Assembly: GCF_001624705.1 (NCBI RefSeq)
Contig: NZ_JSEO01000003.1
Location: 1 to 64,000, forward strand
DNA: 64,000 bases
Reading direction: 5' to 3'
Source of the DNA: Marinomonas sp. SBI8L
GTDB lineage: Bacteria > Pseudomonadota > Gammaproteobacteria > Pseudomonadales > Marinomonadaceae
Below, piece by piece: positions 26,580 through 36,531 of this stretch. Each line of letters starts with the position of its first letter. Position 1 is the first letter of the stretch. Below the pieces are notes generated by a model. The model saw nothing but the letters and a program-made list of their open reading frames with translations. It was not told where the DNA came from and did no database searches. The position numbers and the translations under genes are program-made.

Positions 26580-27491
26580 ATGCGGAATAATCTATGTGAT
26601 AAACAAGCAAAGCTGAGCATTTGGCTGCAAAGTTTTTATCATATCGCTAGCATAGGTAGCTTCTCAAAGGCCGCGAAAGCACTCGGACAATCGCGCAGTA
26701 CTTTAGCGAATCATATTGATGAGTTAGAGACACTTTACTCTGTGAGTCTGATTAATCGCACCACACGCAGTTTCGCTTTAAGCCAAGAAGGAGAAGCGCT
26801 TTTAGTCCAATGTAAAAAGTTAAACAGAGTGCTATCCGATAGCCATGCCTTGTTATCTGGTTTTTCTGATAACCAAGAAGGTCAATTACGTATCCAAATC
26901 CACAGTGTGCTCGATACTAAAAACTTCCATCAAATACTCAGTCTGTACAAGCAAGCTTACCCTCAAGTAGTACTTGATATAGTGGTGAGGCAAGAGCTGG
27001 GTGATCTAGTGGAAGATAATATTGATGTGGCCTTAATATTGGGTGATCTTGAGGATACTAGCTATATCAGCCGCGAGTTACTCAGCGTTGGTTCCCATGT
27101 TGTTTCTAGCCCAAGCTTTTGGGAAAACAGACAAAAACCTTCTCATCCTAATGAGCTAAAAACCTTACCTTGTATCAATTACCGTCATTGCAAAACAGGA
27201 AATAAGTGGAGTTTTAGTGATAAAGGCGAAAGGTTCTTGGTGGATATTGGCCCTTCTCATATGTGCCACTCTGATGAAATGCTGCTCTCTTTTGCTCTCG
27301 ATGGTTCTGGTGTCACAACCTTGTTGGATTTCACCTGTCGAGAGTATATCGCTGAGGGAAAACTTGAAACCTGCCTTGAAGGTTGGACTTATAACATTCC
27401 TTTAAGCGCGCTTTATCAAAGGCGAGACAAAACGCCCTTGCGAGTTAAAGCCTTTGTCGACTTTCTTATCCAACATATGCCAACGCTTTAA
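26580..27491 (+). CDS. LysR family transcription regulator
   Basis: A 303-residue LysR regulator. The HTH contains IGSFSKAAKALGQSRSTLANHIDELE and the linker VSLINRTTRSFALSQEGEAL, followed by an effector domain with VVSSPSFWE and a late SALYQRRDKTPLRVKAFVDFL. GGAG precedes ATG by 9 bases. No clear divergent target gene; the downstream EamA-type transporter gene at 27669 is on the same strand. Confidence 0.9.
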   Translation: MRNNLCDKQAKLSIWLQSFYHIASIGSFSKAAKALGQSRSTLANHIDELETLYSVSLINRTTRSFALSQEGEALLVQCKKLNRVLSDSHALLSGFSDNQEGQLRIQIHSVLDTKNFHQILSLYKQAYPQVVLDIVVRQELGDLVEDNIDVALILGDLEDTSYISRELLSVGSHVVSSPSFWENRQKPSHPNELKTLPCINYRHCKTGNKWSFSDKGERFLVDIGPSHMCHSDEMLLSFALDGSGVTTLLDFTCREYIAEGKLETCLEGWTYNIPLSALYQRRDKTPLRVKAFVDFLIQHMPTL

Positions 27492-27668
27492 GTATTTGAA
27501 GCCAGTTGCCTGATTTTCTGACATCTGCTGTCTGAGTAATTGAGAGGATGAATCTGTAGTCTAGGAAGCTAATGAACGAGTGCAGCAAAGCATGCGTTTA
27601 AGCTTCAATTTCACCTAGTTAAATCCTATGTGATGACTATGCGATGATTATGACAGGCTCAGAAAACT

Positions 27669-28529
27669 ATGCTCCAATATCACCTTAAAATTCTTGCATC
27701 TAACCTTATCTGGGGCTCACTACCGCTTTATTTCTTCTTTATTGGAGAATACTCTCCTTTATTTTTATTAACCGTACAGATAAGCAGTGCCTTTGCGACC
27801 TTGTTCTTTCTGACTTACTTTTTTACTTCAATTCGTATCAAACTTAGGGACCTGATATTAAGTTTGCTACCCGCAATGATGCTTTCAATTAACTGGGGAG
27901 GTTATGCTTTCGCAGTCAAATCAGGGTATGTAATAGAAGCAAGTTATGCCTATTTGATTCTCCCAATTCTGCTATTGTCAATTAACCTAGTCTTAGGAAA
28001 AGATAGACAATTCAGCACCAAGCTTTGTGTCACTCTGACGTTAATTATTCTCGTGATAGAGTGCTTTATAAGTGGTGTTTTCCCCCTAATCGGCCTCGGT
28101 ATTTCACTCTCATTTTTAGGCTATGCGCTTTGGCACACTAAATATCAATTGAACCCTATCAAAAGCCTCTTGCACGAAACCTTGCTTATGCTGCCCGTTT
28201 CTATTGTCATCTGCTTTATATATGACGACTCTATCTATAACGACAAGGGGCTGATTGCATTGGGGATAGAGTCATTGTCAGCTTTGTTCTTACTTGGCAT
28301 ATTAACCGTGACACCACTTGCCTTATTCGTCAGCGGTGCCAAGAGGGTTAACTTTAAAATCTTGCCACTTTACCAGTTCATCTCTCCTGTATTAGGCATG
28401 CTGTTAGGCATATACCTTTACCATGAACCCTTGGATTCATGGCGTATTGCTGCTTATGCCGCTCTGATATTGATTTTAGTGGTTTATAATTTATATCATC
28501 TGAATCGAAGGGAAGAGGCGTTAATCTAG
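27669..28529 (+). CDS. EamA/RarD-type membrane transporter
   Basis: A 286-residue inner-membrane protein with ten hydrophobic segments in two repeated halves. The start ILASNLIWGSLPLYFFF and the late LPLYQFISPVLGMLLGIYLY match the RarD branch of the DMT superfamily. The substrate is unknown for most members. Only about 177 bases follow the LysR stop, so coregulation with that gene is possible. Confidence 0.82.
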   Translation: MLQYHLKILASNLIWGSLPLYFFFIGEYSPLFLLTVQISSAFATLFFLTYFFTSIRIKLRDLILSLLPAMMLSINWGGYAFAVKSGYVIEASYAYLILPILLLSINLVLGKDRQFSTKLCVTLTLIILVIECFISGVFPLIGLGISLSFLGYALWHTKYQLNPIKSLLHETLLMLPVSIVICFIYDDSIYNDKGLIALGIESLSALFLLGILTVTPLALFVSGAKRVNFKILPLYQFISPVLGMLLGIYLYHEPLDSWRIAAYAALILILVVYNLYHLNRREEALI

Positions 28530-28806
28530 GCCTGATTAGACTAATTTTTTAGCTCCATAGAATCACCCGCATACTCACTTTGTTTAAACTAATTGCCTGT
28601 GCTTTGTTTTAGAAAAGCTCAGTTTATGACGATTATCCCTGTCTAATGTCAATCCATGACCCCAGTCAAATCTATATCATATTTATCTTAAGTAAGTGTG
28701 AGAGCGCCACTTATTTTTAGCATCTAAATACCCTGCATAATTCAGATCTAGGGTAATGAAATAGGTGCAAACCTGTCTCAATCAGCGCTTATATAAGGTC
28801 GAGTAT

Positions 28807-29361
28807 ATGCCAAAGAAGAAAGGGCTAATGAAGCAACTCCCTCTGGTAAATGAAGAAGTTTCTATTGGAGACGAGGAGTTTATCGTCAGTAAAACCAATG
28901 TCCGTGGCCATATTATTTATGCTAATCGGGTGTTTATGGAAATATCCCTACTGAGTGAAGATCAATTAATTAACTTTAACCATAATATTATTCGCCATCC
29001 TGATATGCCAAAGGGGGTGTTTAAGTATGTTTGGTCAACGATCAAGAAAGGCCAAGAATTTTTTGGTTATGTGAAAAATCTACGTAGCGATGGTCGTTAC
29101 TATTGGGTGTTTGCCAATATCACCCCAGAATATGATCAACAAGGTAACCTGCTTGGCTATTTGTCTGTAAGGCGCAAACCGCCAGCTTCAGCCATCAAAG
29201 TAATAGAGCCAATTTATCAACAGATGTTGAGCATAGAGAGGCAAGCTCATTCAGATAAAGATGCTGTAGATAAGTCACTCGCATTTTTGCAAGAAGAGCT
29301 AAAAAGCCAAAACCTAGATTATCAGGACTTTGTTATTAACTTGTTTCACAGGAAGTCGTAA
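28807..29361 (+). CDS. Aer-like PAS domain protein (separate sensor subunit)
   Basis: A 184-residue soluble protein. The PAS domain (about 15-125) strongly resembles that of Aer: [56 protein letters not shown] and [10 protein letters not shown]. In Aer this domain binds FAD and senses redox state. A helical tail follows and no membrane or signalling domain is present. Start at 28807 (MPKKKG) chosen over a GTG at 28765. The chemoreceptor gene starts six bases downstream, so the pair looks like Aer split into two proteins. Confidence 0.88.
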   Translation: MPKKKGLMKQLPLVNEEVSIGDEEFIVSKTNVRGHIIYANRVFMEISLLSEDQLINFNHNIIRHPDMPKGVFKYVWSTIKKGQEFFGYVKNLRSDGRYYWVFANITPEYDQQGNLLGYLSVRRKPPASAIKVIEPIYQQMLSIERQAHSDKDAVDKSLAFLQEELKSQNLDYQDFVINLFHRKS

Positions 29362-29366
29362 GCAAG

Positions 29367-30863
29367 ATGTCTAATACCTATTCAGCCAAAATCAGTAAAG
29401 CCGCGAAAGTTTCAGCCAATATTCCTTTATTGAGAACCAAGGTTAAAATTTATTCTGCCATACTCGCCGTGCTTGCCCTTAGTATGTATATCTATGTGTT
29501 TTTCCTGCATGGATTAGATTGGTTTTTAATTGCCACAGCCCTAGTTGTCTCTGTGATATCAGCCAAAATGTACACAGGTTTTCGCTCCTATTTGATCACA
29601 CTCAATAATATTAACGAGATATTGATTAATGCCAATAAAGGGCAATTTAATCAGCGTATCACCAGAATAAAAGGGCAGGGAGAAGTCGGGAAAGTTGCTT
29701 GGGAGTTAAATGAATTTTTCGATATATTAGAAAACTACTTTAATGAAGTGGATACCTGCTTTAGCTATGCGGTTAAAAATAACTTCTCCAGACCTACTTT
29801 TCCCATTGCCTTACCTGGCTTGTTAAAACTCTCCCTTGAGCATATTAATAAGTCTCTGGATGCCATGAGTAAGAATGTTGAGTACATCTCCCAAAATGCC
29901 CTCAATAGTGACTTATACGAATTGAATATTAATAACCTGATCAATGATTTACATAGCACTCAGGAAGATTTTACCAAGATCACGAAAGAAGTGTCTCAGG
30001 TAGATAAACTGGCAAAAGACAATGTTGCCAATACTCAAACCAGCCGAGCAGCGGTAAAAGAAATAAACACCTCACTCAAGAATATTAATGATAATGCTGT
30101 GTCTGTTGTAGAAGTTGTGAATGGCTTAAATCAGGACAGCCAAAAGATAGCCACCGCCTTATCGTCAATCACAGCCATTGCCGATCAAACTAATTTGCTG
30201 GCGCTTAATGCCTCTATCGAGGCTGCTCGTGCAGGAGAAAACGGACGAGGCTTTGCTGTTGTTGCTGATGAGGTAAAGGCGCTCTCGTCCAATACCAAAG
30301 AAATTGCCGATGGTATTTCGAGTATTCTTAACTCCTTCTCACAAAGAGTGGGGGAGATCACCACTCAAGCCGAGCAATCTGTGCACCTCACTACTTCAGC
30401 CAATGACCTAATGGGCAATGTAGATGAGAATATTGAAGCCTTGTTAGCCTCTGCCATAGAGACAACGGAATGTGTGAATACGGCGAAAGATCAGGCCTCA
30501 GGCTCCTTAGTGAAAGCGGATCTCATGGTGTATAAGCAAAATGCTTATCGCGCTGTGTCGAATGATGATGCGATAGAGAGCCGCGAGCTAGTTAGCCTTG
30601 ATTACCATGAGTGTCAGTTTGGACAATGGTATTACGGTGAACAAGGTGAGCACTTTAATAATAGAGCCAGCTTTAGTGCAATCGAATCCCCTTATCAAAA
30701 TGTACATGAGTCGATTCGCCAAGCGCTTAATCACAGAGATGAAAACTGGCAGGGAGATATGAAAGTACGCAATCATATCGTCGAGAATATCCGTAAAATG
30801 GAAGCATCAAGCCAAGCACTATTTGGTAAAATTGATGTGCTTGTTTTAGAGAAAACCGCTTAA
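29367..30863 (+). CDS. chemoreceptor with degenerate CZB domain, partner of Aer-like PAS protein
   Basis: A 498-residue receptor with two membrane helices close together (about 26-45 and 50-70) and almost no periplasmic part, so it senses from inside. HAMP-like linker, coiled coil and signalling tip ([20 protein letters not shown]) follow. The C-terminus (about 380-498) is CZB-like: Cys416 in [11 protein letters not shown] and His447 remain, but the usual DHxxxK histidine is Leu386 (DLMVYK) and the first His of HxxxH is Tyr443 (YQNVH). Zinc binding is therefore doubtful. Signalling may come from the PAS protein upstream. Confidence 0.88.
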   Translation: MSNTYSAKISKAAKVSANIPLLRTKVKIYSAILAVLALSMYIYVFFLHGLDWFLIATALVVSVISAKMYTGFRSYLITLNNINEILINANKGQFNQRITRIKGQGEVGKVAWELNEFFDILENYFNEVDTCFSYAVKNNFSRPTFPIALPGLLKLSLEHINKSLDAMSKNVEYISQNALNSDLYELNINNLINDLHSTQEDFTKITKEVSQVDKLAKDNVANTQTSRAAVKEINTSLKNINDNAVSVVEVVNGLNQDSQKIATALSSITAIADQTNLLALNASIEAARAGENGRGFAVVADEVKALSSNTKEIADGISSILNSFSQRVGEITTQAEQSVHLTTSANDLMGNVDENIEALLASAIETTECVNTAKDQASGSLVKADLMVYKQNAYRAVSNDDAIESRELVSLDYHECQFGQWYYGEQGEHFNNRASFSAIESPYQNVHESIRQALNHRDENWQGDMKVRNHIVENIRKMEASSQALFGKIDVLVLEKTA

Positions 30864-30889
30864 TTTAACGCTAGCGTCAATATGATCAG

Positions 30890-30915
30890 AGCCTGCTCCC
30901 TGAGCAGGCTTTTTT
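30890..30915 (+). terminator. terminator after split Aer operon
   Basis: The hairpin AGCCTGCTC-CCT-GAGCAGGCT is followed by TTTTTG, 27 bases after the chemoreceptor stop. The convergent cyclotransferase gene stops at 30944. Confidence 0.9.
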
Positions 30916-30943
30916 GATTGAGTTTGGTAAGAGTGAGATTCGG

Positions 30944-31408
30944 TTAGGGTTTGTTGCGGCTAGAGTAGAGCTTTGCGTGTTCTAACAAATACTCTCCCTC
31001 AAGCACTTTTCTCACAGACTCTTCAAAGGCTAACTCCCTACATTGCTCATAAGGTTTGCCGTAAACGAAAACGGTAAATATCTCGGCGCTAGATTCGCAG
31101 AAGACATCTATTTCAACACGACGATAGCCGTCTGCTTCATGGATGCGCTCCAGCTTATCCATTTCATCCAGTACTTCTTGATTAACTTCGAATACCTGAC
31201 CTTTAACAGGGTGAGTCTGAAAGCGCTTGTCTATTTCTTCAGAAAGTTTGGTATCAGGCAAAATCAGCCAAGGAGAGAAGCGTTCGCCAACTAACATAAG
31301 TGGTAAGGCTTCCTTAGTGACAAAATCTCCCCGAAAGCGAGTTCCCTTGTTAGATTCAAAGTTAGGAAAGCCGTCTTTGAGAGTACCGAACACGAATATC
31401 TTGATCAT
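30944..31408 (-). CDS. gamma-glutamylcyclotransferase-like (GGCT/AIG2) protein
   Basis: A 154-residue protein with the family start IKIFVFGTLKDGFPNFE, corresponding to the YGSL motif, then GEVF-like VKGQVFEVNQEVLDEMDKLE with the catalytic Glu region, and RRVEIDVF. These enzymes release 5-oxoproline from gamma-glutamyl compounds in the glutathione cycle or act on gamma-glutamylamines. Single gene. Confidence 0.85.
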   Translation of the reverse strand: MIKIFVFGTLKDGFPNFESNKGTRFRGDFVTKEALPLMLVGERFSPWLILPDTKLSEEIDKRFQTHPVKGQVFEVNQEVLDEMDKLERIHEADGYRRVEIDVFCESSAEIFTVFVYGKPYEQCRELAFEESVRKVLEGEYLLEHAKLYSSRNKP

Positions 31409-31460
31409 TTTTTATCCTAGAAGCTTCCATTCGAGTTGAAGGCCTTGTTAGAACTTATAT

Positions 31461-31498
31461 TACCTAGACCAGCACCTTGATTAATGCTGGTCTAGGTA
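31461..31498 (-). terminator. stem-loop just after amt-MCP gene
   Basis: The perfect 14-base stem TACCTAGACCAGCA / TGCTGGTCTAGGTA has a 10-base loop and lies four bases after the fusion-gene stop at 31503. No T-run follows on the minus strand, so it may stabilise the 3' end of the mRNA and not act alone as an intrinsic terminator. Confidence 0.6.
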
Positions 31499-31502
31499 TG
31501 AT

Positions 31503-33713
31503 TTAATGAAGTCTTGTACTGGTTTTAAAGCTTGAAGTGACCTCTTCAAAGGATTGAGAGACGTTTGTTAGTGCCTGACTTGAGTTCTCAATAGAGGAGA
31601 TCTTATTTAAATTCGTGGTACAGGCATTTTCGATATCTTCAACGGCACTGAGCTGCAAAGAAATATTGTCTTTTTCAGTTTGCGCCATTTCATTGATGAT
31701 ACTGTTAGCACTTTGTACCTTGATTATTTCGTCGTTACTTCTGGATAATCGCTCTATTGCTTGGCTCATCAAACTGTTGCTTTCCCTGACTTTTAGCCTG
31801 TTATCATCCATTAAGTGATTTGCATGTGTCGTTCGACTTTGCAGACTGTCAATGACAACACCTATTTCTTGTGTAGCAAGGTTTGTCTTACTGGATAGTT
31901 GACGAACTTCATCCGCCACGACTGCAAACCCACGTCCACTTTCACCCGCGCGTGCAGCCTCTATTGCAGCATTAAGCGCCAGTAAATTGGTCTGTTCTGA
32001 GATTTCTTGTACCCCAGAGAGAATGTTAACGATTTGATCACTGTCTTGTCTTAGGGCCTGCATAATGTCGTAGGCCTCATCAGCTTTAGCCTGCATTTCA
32101 AGCATGGTAGCTTTCATTTCCTCTATCATTTCTAACGATTCGGAAGAGCTGCTTTTTACATGGTTTGACCTTTGCGTGATATCCATAGTGAGATTAGCAA
32201 AGTTGTGTAGAGAGTCGTGTAATTCCGCGGTAGATTTGGTGATATTTGCTATGTCAGCTAATTGTTTCTGTACTGCCAGACTTATATCAGAAGAGTCTAG
32301 ATTCATATTACTTGTATGGTGTTTTAGGTTGTCTACACCCTGAGAGAAGTTTGCATAAGTCTGCTCAACCTGGCTAAGTAGCCGATTAAACATAACGGCA
32401 ATATCACCATTTTCAGTGCCATTTTCAACCTCAAGACGCTTGGTTAAATCGGCAATCGCCTCAGGATTACTGTGAGCATTCACAAACTCTTGCATAGCAC
32501 TTAGGGTTTCAATGATGCCACTCGTTGCGCCATGCTCCACAATATTCAAGCCTTCTTTTTCGTGCTCGGGTTCAACTCTTAACTTATTAAAGGTTTTTAA
32601 GCCCCAAAACATAATTAAGCCAGTTGAGAAGGACCAAGCAAAGACTGCCAATACACCGGTTAATTGAACGGTGAACTGATCAAAGCGACTGACGCTGTTT
32701 AAGTTCTCTAGAGGGGCGACAAATGCCAACATTAAGGTACCAACAACCCCTGCTACCCCATGAACGGCAATGGCATTAACAGGATCATCCAACTTGAACA
32801 CATGTAGCATAATCTCTTCGCTAAAGTAGACAATCGCACCTGTTACTAAGCCAATAATGATAGCCCCACTCGGGGTAACGACAGCACAGCCTGCGGTAAT
32901 ACCAACCAGTCCACCAATGACACCACTTAAAATTTTCTCAATGTCGATTGTCTTGCTTTTACTTGAAACTGAAATGACAAAACACATGATGGCAGACGCT
33001 GATGCTGCCAACATGGTATTCGCCATTATGCCGGCAATGTCCTTGGTTGCTGCAAGGGTACTGCCACCGTTGAAGCCAAACCAACCAAAGAAGAGAATAA
33101 AAGTACCAATAACGGCCAGAATAAGGCTATGGCCATGAATTTTCTTTGCTTTACCTTCCGCATCGAAACGACCAATACGAGGTCCAAGCATGATAACGCC
33201 AGCGAGACCAACCCAAGCACCAACAGAGTGAACAACAGTAGAACCTGCAAAATCTATCATGCCTTTTTCGGCTAACCAGCCGCCACTCTCCCAGATCCAA
33301 TGACCAGAAATTGGGTAAATAATGGCGGTTAAAAGCAGCGATATCACAACATAAGACATGAACTGCATTCGTTCTGCCACGGCACCACTTACAATGGTTG
33401 CAGCCGTACCTGCAAAGGTTGCCTGAAATACGAAAGAGGCAATATCACTAGGCTCACTTAACCCGTTAAGCATAAATGCACTTGTGCCCCATAAACCCAG
33501 TGCATCACTTCCAAACATCAAACCATAGCCAATAAACCAAAAGGCAAAAATGGCGACGACAAAATCCGTCATGTTTTTCATTGCGACATTGATTGAGTTT
33601 TTTGCTCTGGTGAGGCCTGCTTCAAAGGCTGTGAAACCTGTTTGCATAAACATGACTAGGGCAGCAGAAATCATGATCCAGATAATATCGAGTGTTGGTT
33701 GAATTTCTTCCAT
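31503..33713 (-). CDS. ammonium transporter - chemoreceptor fusion (Amt-MCP)
   Basis: A 736-residue fusion. Residues 1-about 375 are a complete Amt domain with 11 helices: Asp154 and twin-histidine residues His162 ([10 protein letters not shown]) and His318 ([10 protein letters not shown]) align with E. coli AmtB D160, H168 and H318. A linker of about 60 residues leads to a cytoplasmic chemoreceptor domain (about 440-736) whose tip [20 protein letters not shown] and [14 protein letters not shown] is intact. No CheR pentapeptide end is visible. It likely couples ammonium binding or flow to CheA signalling. The promoter has sigma-54 and NtrC features. No glnK gene is adjacent. Confidence 0.93.
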   Translation of the reverse strand: MEEIQPTLDIIWIMISAALVMFMQTGFTAFEAGLTRAKNSINVAMKNMTDFVVAIFAFWFIGYGLMFGSDALGLWGTSAFMLNGLSEPSDIASFVFQATFAGTAATIVSGAVAERMQFMSYVVISLLLTAIIYPISGHWIWESGGWLAEKGMIDFAGSTVVHSVGAWVGLAGVIMLGPRIGRFDAEGKAKKIHGHSLILAVIGTFILFFGWFGFNGGSTLAATKDIAGIMANTMLAASASAIMCFVISVSSKSKTIDIEKILSGVIGGLVGITAGCAVVTPSGAIIIGLVTGAIVYFSEEIMLHVFKLDDPVNAIAVHGVAGVVGTLMLAFVAPLENLNSVSRFDQFTVQLTGVLAVFAWSFSTGLIMFWGLKTFNKLRVEPEHEKEGLNIVEHGATSGIIETLSAMQEFVNAHSNPEAIADLTKRLEVENGTENGDIAVMFNRLLSQVEQTYANFSQGVDNLKHHTSNMNLDSSDISLAVQKQLADIANITKSTAELHDSLHNFANLTMDITQRSNHVKSSSSESLEMIEEMKATMLEMQAKADEAYDIMQALRQDSDQIVNILSGVQEISEQTNLLALNAAIEAARAGESGRGFAVVADEVRQLSSKTNLATQEIGVVIDSLQSRTTHANHLMDDNRLKVRESNSLMSQAIERLSRSNDEIIKVQSANSIINEMAQTEKDNISLQLSAVEDIENACTTNLNKISSIENSSQALTNVSQSFEEVTSSFKTSTRLH

Positions 33714-33795
33714 AGTGGTTCGACTCTTAATTCTTTTTTTAATGGGGTTAAGTGCTTAAACATGCTCTTTTAATGTGACATTTGAGTGATATGAA

Positions 33796-33811
33796 TGCAG
33801 GTTTGATGCCG
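33796..33811 (-). promoter_or_regulatory. candidate sigma-54 promoter of amt-MCP gene
   Basis: On the minus strand CGGCATCAAACCTGCA has GG and GC dinucleotides exactly ten bases apart, as in the -24/-12 consensus TGGCACG-N4-TTGCA. It lies 83-98 bases upstream of the ATG at 33713. Together with the NtrC site at 34000 it suggests expression under nitrogen limitation. Confidence 0.65.
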
Positions 33812-33999
33812 AATAGAGTAAAAATGGAATGAAGTTTTGAAAATCAGCTTAAGTGATTAAAAAAGAAGTGAATTTTAGAAGAGGTGAGAGAGGCTATATT
33901 ATTTATATTCGAAATTTCTAATGTTTTAAGTGGGCTTATTTATGCTACAAAATAATAGGTGCACCAGTTTATCTCATTAATGTGCTTGAGATTTTTTAG

Positions 34000-34016
34000 T
34001 GCACCATTTTGGTTCT
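34000..34016. promoter_or_regulatory. candidate NtrC enhancer site
   Basis: TGCACC-ATTTT-GGTTCT matches the NtrC consensus TGCACC-N5-GGTGCA at 10 of 12 positions. It is about 190 bases upstream of the sigma-54 element, a normal enhancer distance. A second half-site, GGTGCACC, lies at 33958-33965. The rest of the 352-base gap 33714-34065 shows no gene. Confidence 0.65.
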
Positions 34017-34065
34017 TTAGTGAGGTTTTAGCTTGGCTAACGATTGTTAGTTTAGCTTGGTTTAT

Positions 34066-36531
34066 CTACTTATCTCCCTGATTCGCTTCAAAGTATTCCA
34101 ACCAAGTCGTTACAGGTAGCGGCTTGGAAAAGTAGTATCCTTGTGCACGTTTACAGCCCAGCTTGATAAGCTTATCTAAATGCCTTTGGGTTTCTACGCC
34201 TTCGGCAATGACAGATAAATTCAGTATTTTGGCAAGTTTCAAAACGGCATTGGTAATCTCATAGTCAAGCTGTGACGTGTCTAAGTCTTGGATAAAGCTG
34301 CGATCCAGTTTTAGGTAATCTGCGGATAAGTTTTTCACCACAGAAAGGGATGAGTAGCCTGTGCCGAAGTCATCAATAGCGATCTTATAACCTTGGGCCC
34401 TGAGTGTTTCGATATTTTGCACACAGGTGACAAAGTCTCGCATCATGTCTCTTTCGGTGATTTCTAAAATGAGCTGATGAGGCTGGCAGTTAGTTTGATC
34501 AAGAATGTCTTTAAGTTGTTCCGCTAGATCTGGCATATAAAACATGCGAGCCGAGAAGTTCACTGAGAAAAGTACGCCTTCAAGGTTTACGCCTTCTGCT
34601 TGCCATTGGCTGATTAAAGAGGCGACTTTTCTAAACACCCATTTATCGATATCGACGATGAGATCTGTTTTCTCGGCAATCTCTAAAAAGTCGACAGGTT
34701 GTAGTAGCCCCAATTTAGGATGCTCCCATCTCACCAGCGCTTCTGCCCCTGTGACGCGCTTACTGTGAAGGTCGACTTTAGGTTGGAAGTAAACAACCAG
34801 CTCATCGTTTTTAATTGCTTGGCGCAGGCCTAAGTTTGTCTCAATAATATCCGTGACCTCTAAGGTCATTTTATCCACATAAATGCGGTACTGATCTTTG
34901 CCGTTGCGCTTCGCATGGTACATGGCGGTATCGGCATTTCGAATTAAGGTTTCGTCGTCGTTACCATGGCTTGGGAACTGGCAAACCCCGATACTAGCTG
35001 ACACAAACACACTTTTATCATCGATATAATAAGCTTTACGCAAGGACTTATTGATGCGTTCGAGAATGGCCTCACCCTGTTGTACTGACTCTTCATCATC
35101 GACCACTATCATGAATTCGTCACCGCCCATGCGAGACACAAAACCTATGCCATTTACTAGCTTCTCTAGTACTTTTGCGACATTGATTAGCAGGTTATCC
35201 CCAGAAGTGTGGCCTAAAGAATCATTAATGGTTTTAAACTCATCGATATCTAAATAAATTAATAAGAAGGATGAGCTTTGTTCTTTTGCCTTGAGGATTT
35301 TTTCATTGAGCTTTTTAGTACCGAGCAGACGGTTTGCTAGACCCGTCAAAGGGTCATGGTGGGCTAAGAAGTCGAAATTCTTTTTCTCTTCATTCAGGTC
35401 TGAATAAGCATCGGAAAGGCGCAGTGCCATTTTATTAAAGGTATTCTCGATATGGCTCCATTCATCCGTACGGTTTAAGTTAATGGGTTTATTCACGCCG
35501 TCGGACTCTATTCGGTCAAACCCTTCGCTAAGATCATCCAGAGGTTTTCTTATGTGCCGTTTAACCACTAAGCTGACAAGCAAAATGGATAATATAAAGG
35601 CGGAAATACTAATCAATATGGCATTAAATCGAGACTGACTTATCTCTTTTTTCAGGTTTTCTGCTAAGGCTAGGGCATCTTTTTGCACATTGGATTCGGT
35701 CAGCTCAACCATAGACAAGAGTTCGTTTTGGGAAGTCACTAGGGCATCCATTACAATCCAACGTTGTTTTAAGTTTGCCTTGATACGTCTTAGTGCTGCG
35801 TTGTATTTACGCAGGGTTTTCTTCATTTTTTGTTTTTGAATTCTCAGCTCAGCCGTGTTGATATCAACATTCTCGAGATGTAAAAGTAGAATATCTAACT
35901 CTTTTTCTACTTCAATGATTAACACTTGTTCTGTTTCTGGTGTGATTCGGCTGTGGATATTGCCTACCATCTTGCCTGTCATCAAGAAGGATTCTCGCAA
36001 CATGGAAATAAGGTCTAGCTTGTTGTAATAACTCCAGTTTTCACTGTCTTGTGAGTCGACTAACCTTTGGGCTGAGATATGTAACTCTAGCTCGTCAATT
36101 TGCTCGGCGAGTAAAGCATCAATTTGTTGGGTTTTCTTGAGTATTCGGTTAAGTGATAAAGAACTACCCAAAAAACGATGGAAGTTATCAATGAAGGAAT
36201 CCATCTTTTGCGATAGTACTCGGTTCGTTGATAGTTCACGTAGGGTTTGTAGCTCTAAATCAATATGAAAAGCTTCTTCTGAAAGAGTGCTTTCACTAAA
36301 CAAGAAGGTTTGCTCAAGCAGCTTTACACGAGAGGTTAACTTGAAAACTCGACGGCTGATATCCGAATGCTCAGACAAGACTGTAATGTGTTCATGTGCT
36401 TGGGTTTTAAGAGTAGATTCAACAAAATAGAGGGATCTAATCACTATCAGTATCGCAAAACTTACTATCATCAAAGACAGCAAGTTAGAAAAGATGAGAC
36501 GCTGAGTAATGGTAACTTCTTTTAATTTCAT
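34066..36531 (-). CDS. membrane GGDEF-EAL cyclic-di-GMP enzyme with helical periplasmic sensor
   Basis: An 821-residue protein: helix at about 13-33, an all-helical periplasmic region of about 260 residues, second helix near 300-320, HAMP, then GGDEF (SRMGGDEFMIVV, intact, no RxxD inhibitory site seen) and EAL. EAL catalytic motifs are intact: AEALVRWEH, VNFSARMF, ITERDMMRD, IDDFGTGYSS, YLKLDRSFI, IAEGVET. So both synthesis and breakdown of c-di-GMP are possible. Its gene overlaps the upstream binding-protein gene by four bases. The helical sensor plus binding protein recalls TorS/TorT. Confidence 0.92.
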   Translation of the reverse strand: MKLKEVTITQRLIFSNLLSLMIVSFAILIVIRSLYFVESTLKTQAHEHITVLSEHSDISRRVFKLTSRVKLLEQTFLFSESTLSEEAFHIDLELQTLRELSTNRVLSQKMDSFIDNFHRFLGSSLSLNRILKKTQQIDALLAEQIDELELHISAQRLVDSQDSENWSYYNKLDLISMLRESFLMTGKMVGNIHSRITPETEQVLIIEVEKELDILLLHLENVDINTAELRIQKQKMKKTLRKYNAALRRIKANLKQRWIVMDALVTSQNELLSMVELTESNVQKDALALAENLKKEISQSRFNAILISISAFILSILLVSLVVKRHIRKPLDDLSEGFDRIESDGVNKPINLNRTDEWSHIENTFNKMALRLSDAYSDLNEEKKNFDFLAHHDPLTGLANRLLGTKKLNEKILKAKEQSSSFLLIYLDIDEFKTINDSLGHTSGDNLLINVAKVLEKLVNGIGFVSRMGGDEFMIVVDDEESVQQGEAILERINKSLRKAYYIDDKSVFVSASIGVCQFPSHGNDDETLIRNADTAMYHAKRNGKDQYRIYVDKMTLEVTDIIETNLGLRQAIKNDELVVYFQPKVDLHSKRVTGAEALVRWEHPKLGLLQPVDFLEIAEKTDLIVDIDKWVFRKVASLISQWQAEGVNLEGVLFSVNFSARMFYMPDLAEQLKDILDQTNCQPHQLILEITERDMMRDFVTCVQNIETLRAQGYKIAIDDFGTGYSSLSVVKNLSADYLKLDRSFIQDLDTSQLDYEITNAVLKLAKILNLSVIAEGVETQRHLDKLIKLGCKRAQGYYFSKPLPVTTWLEYFEANQGDK

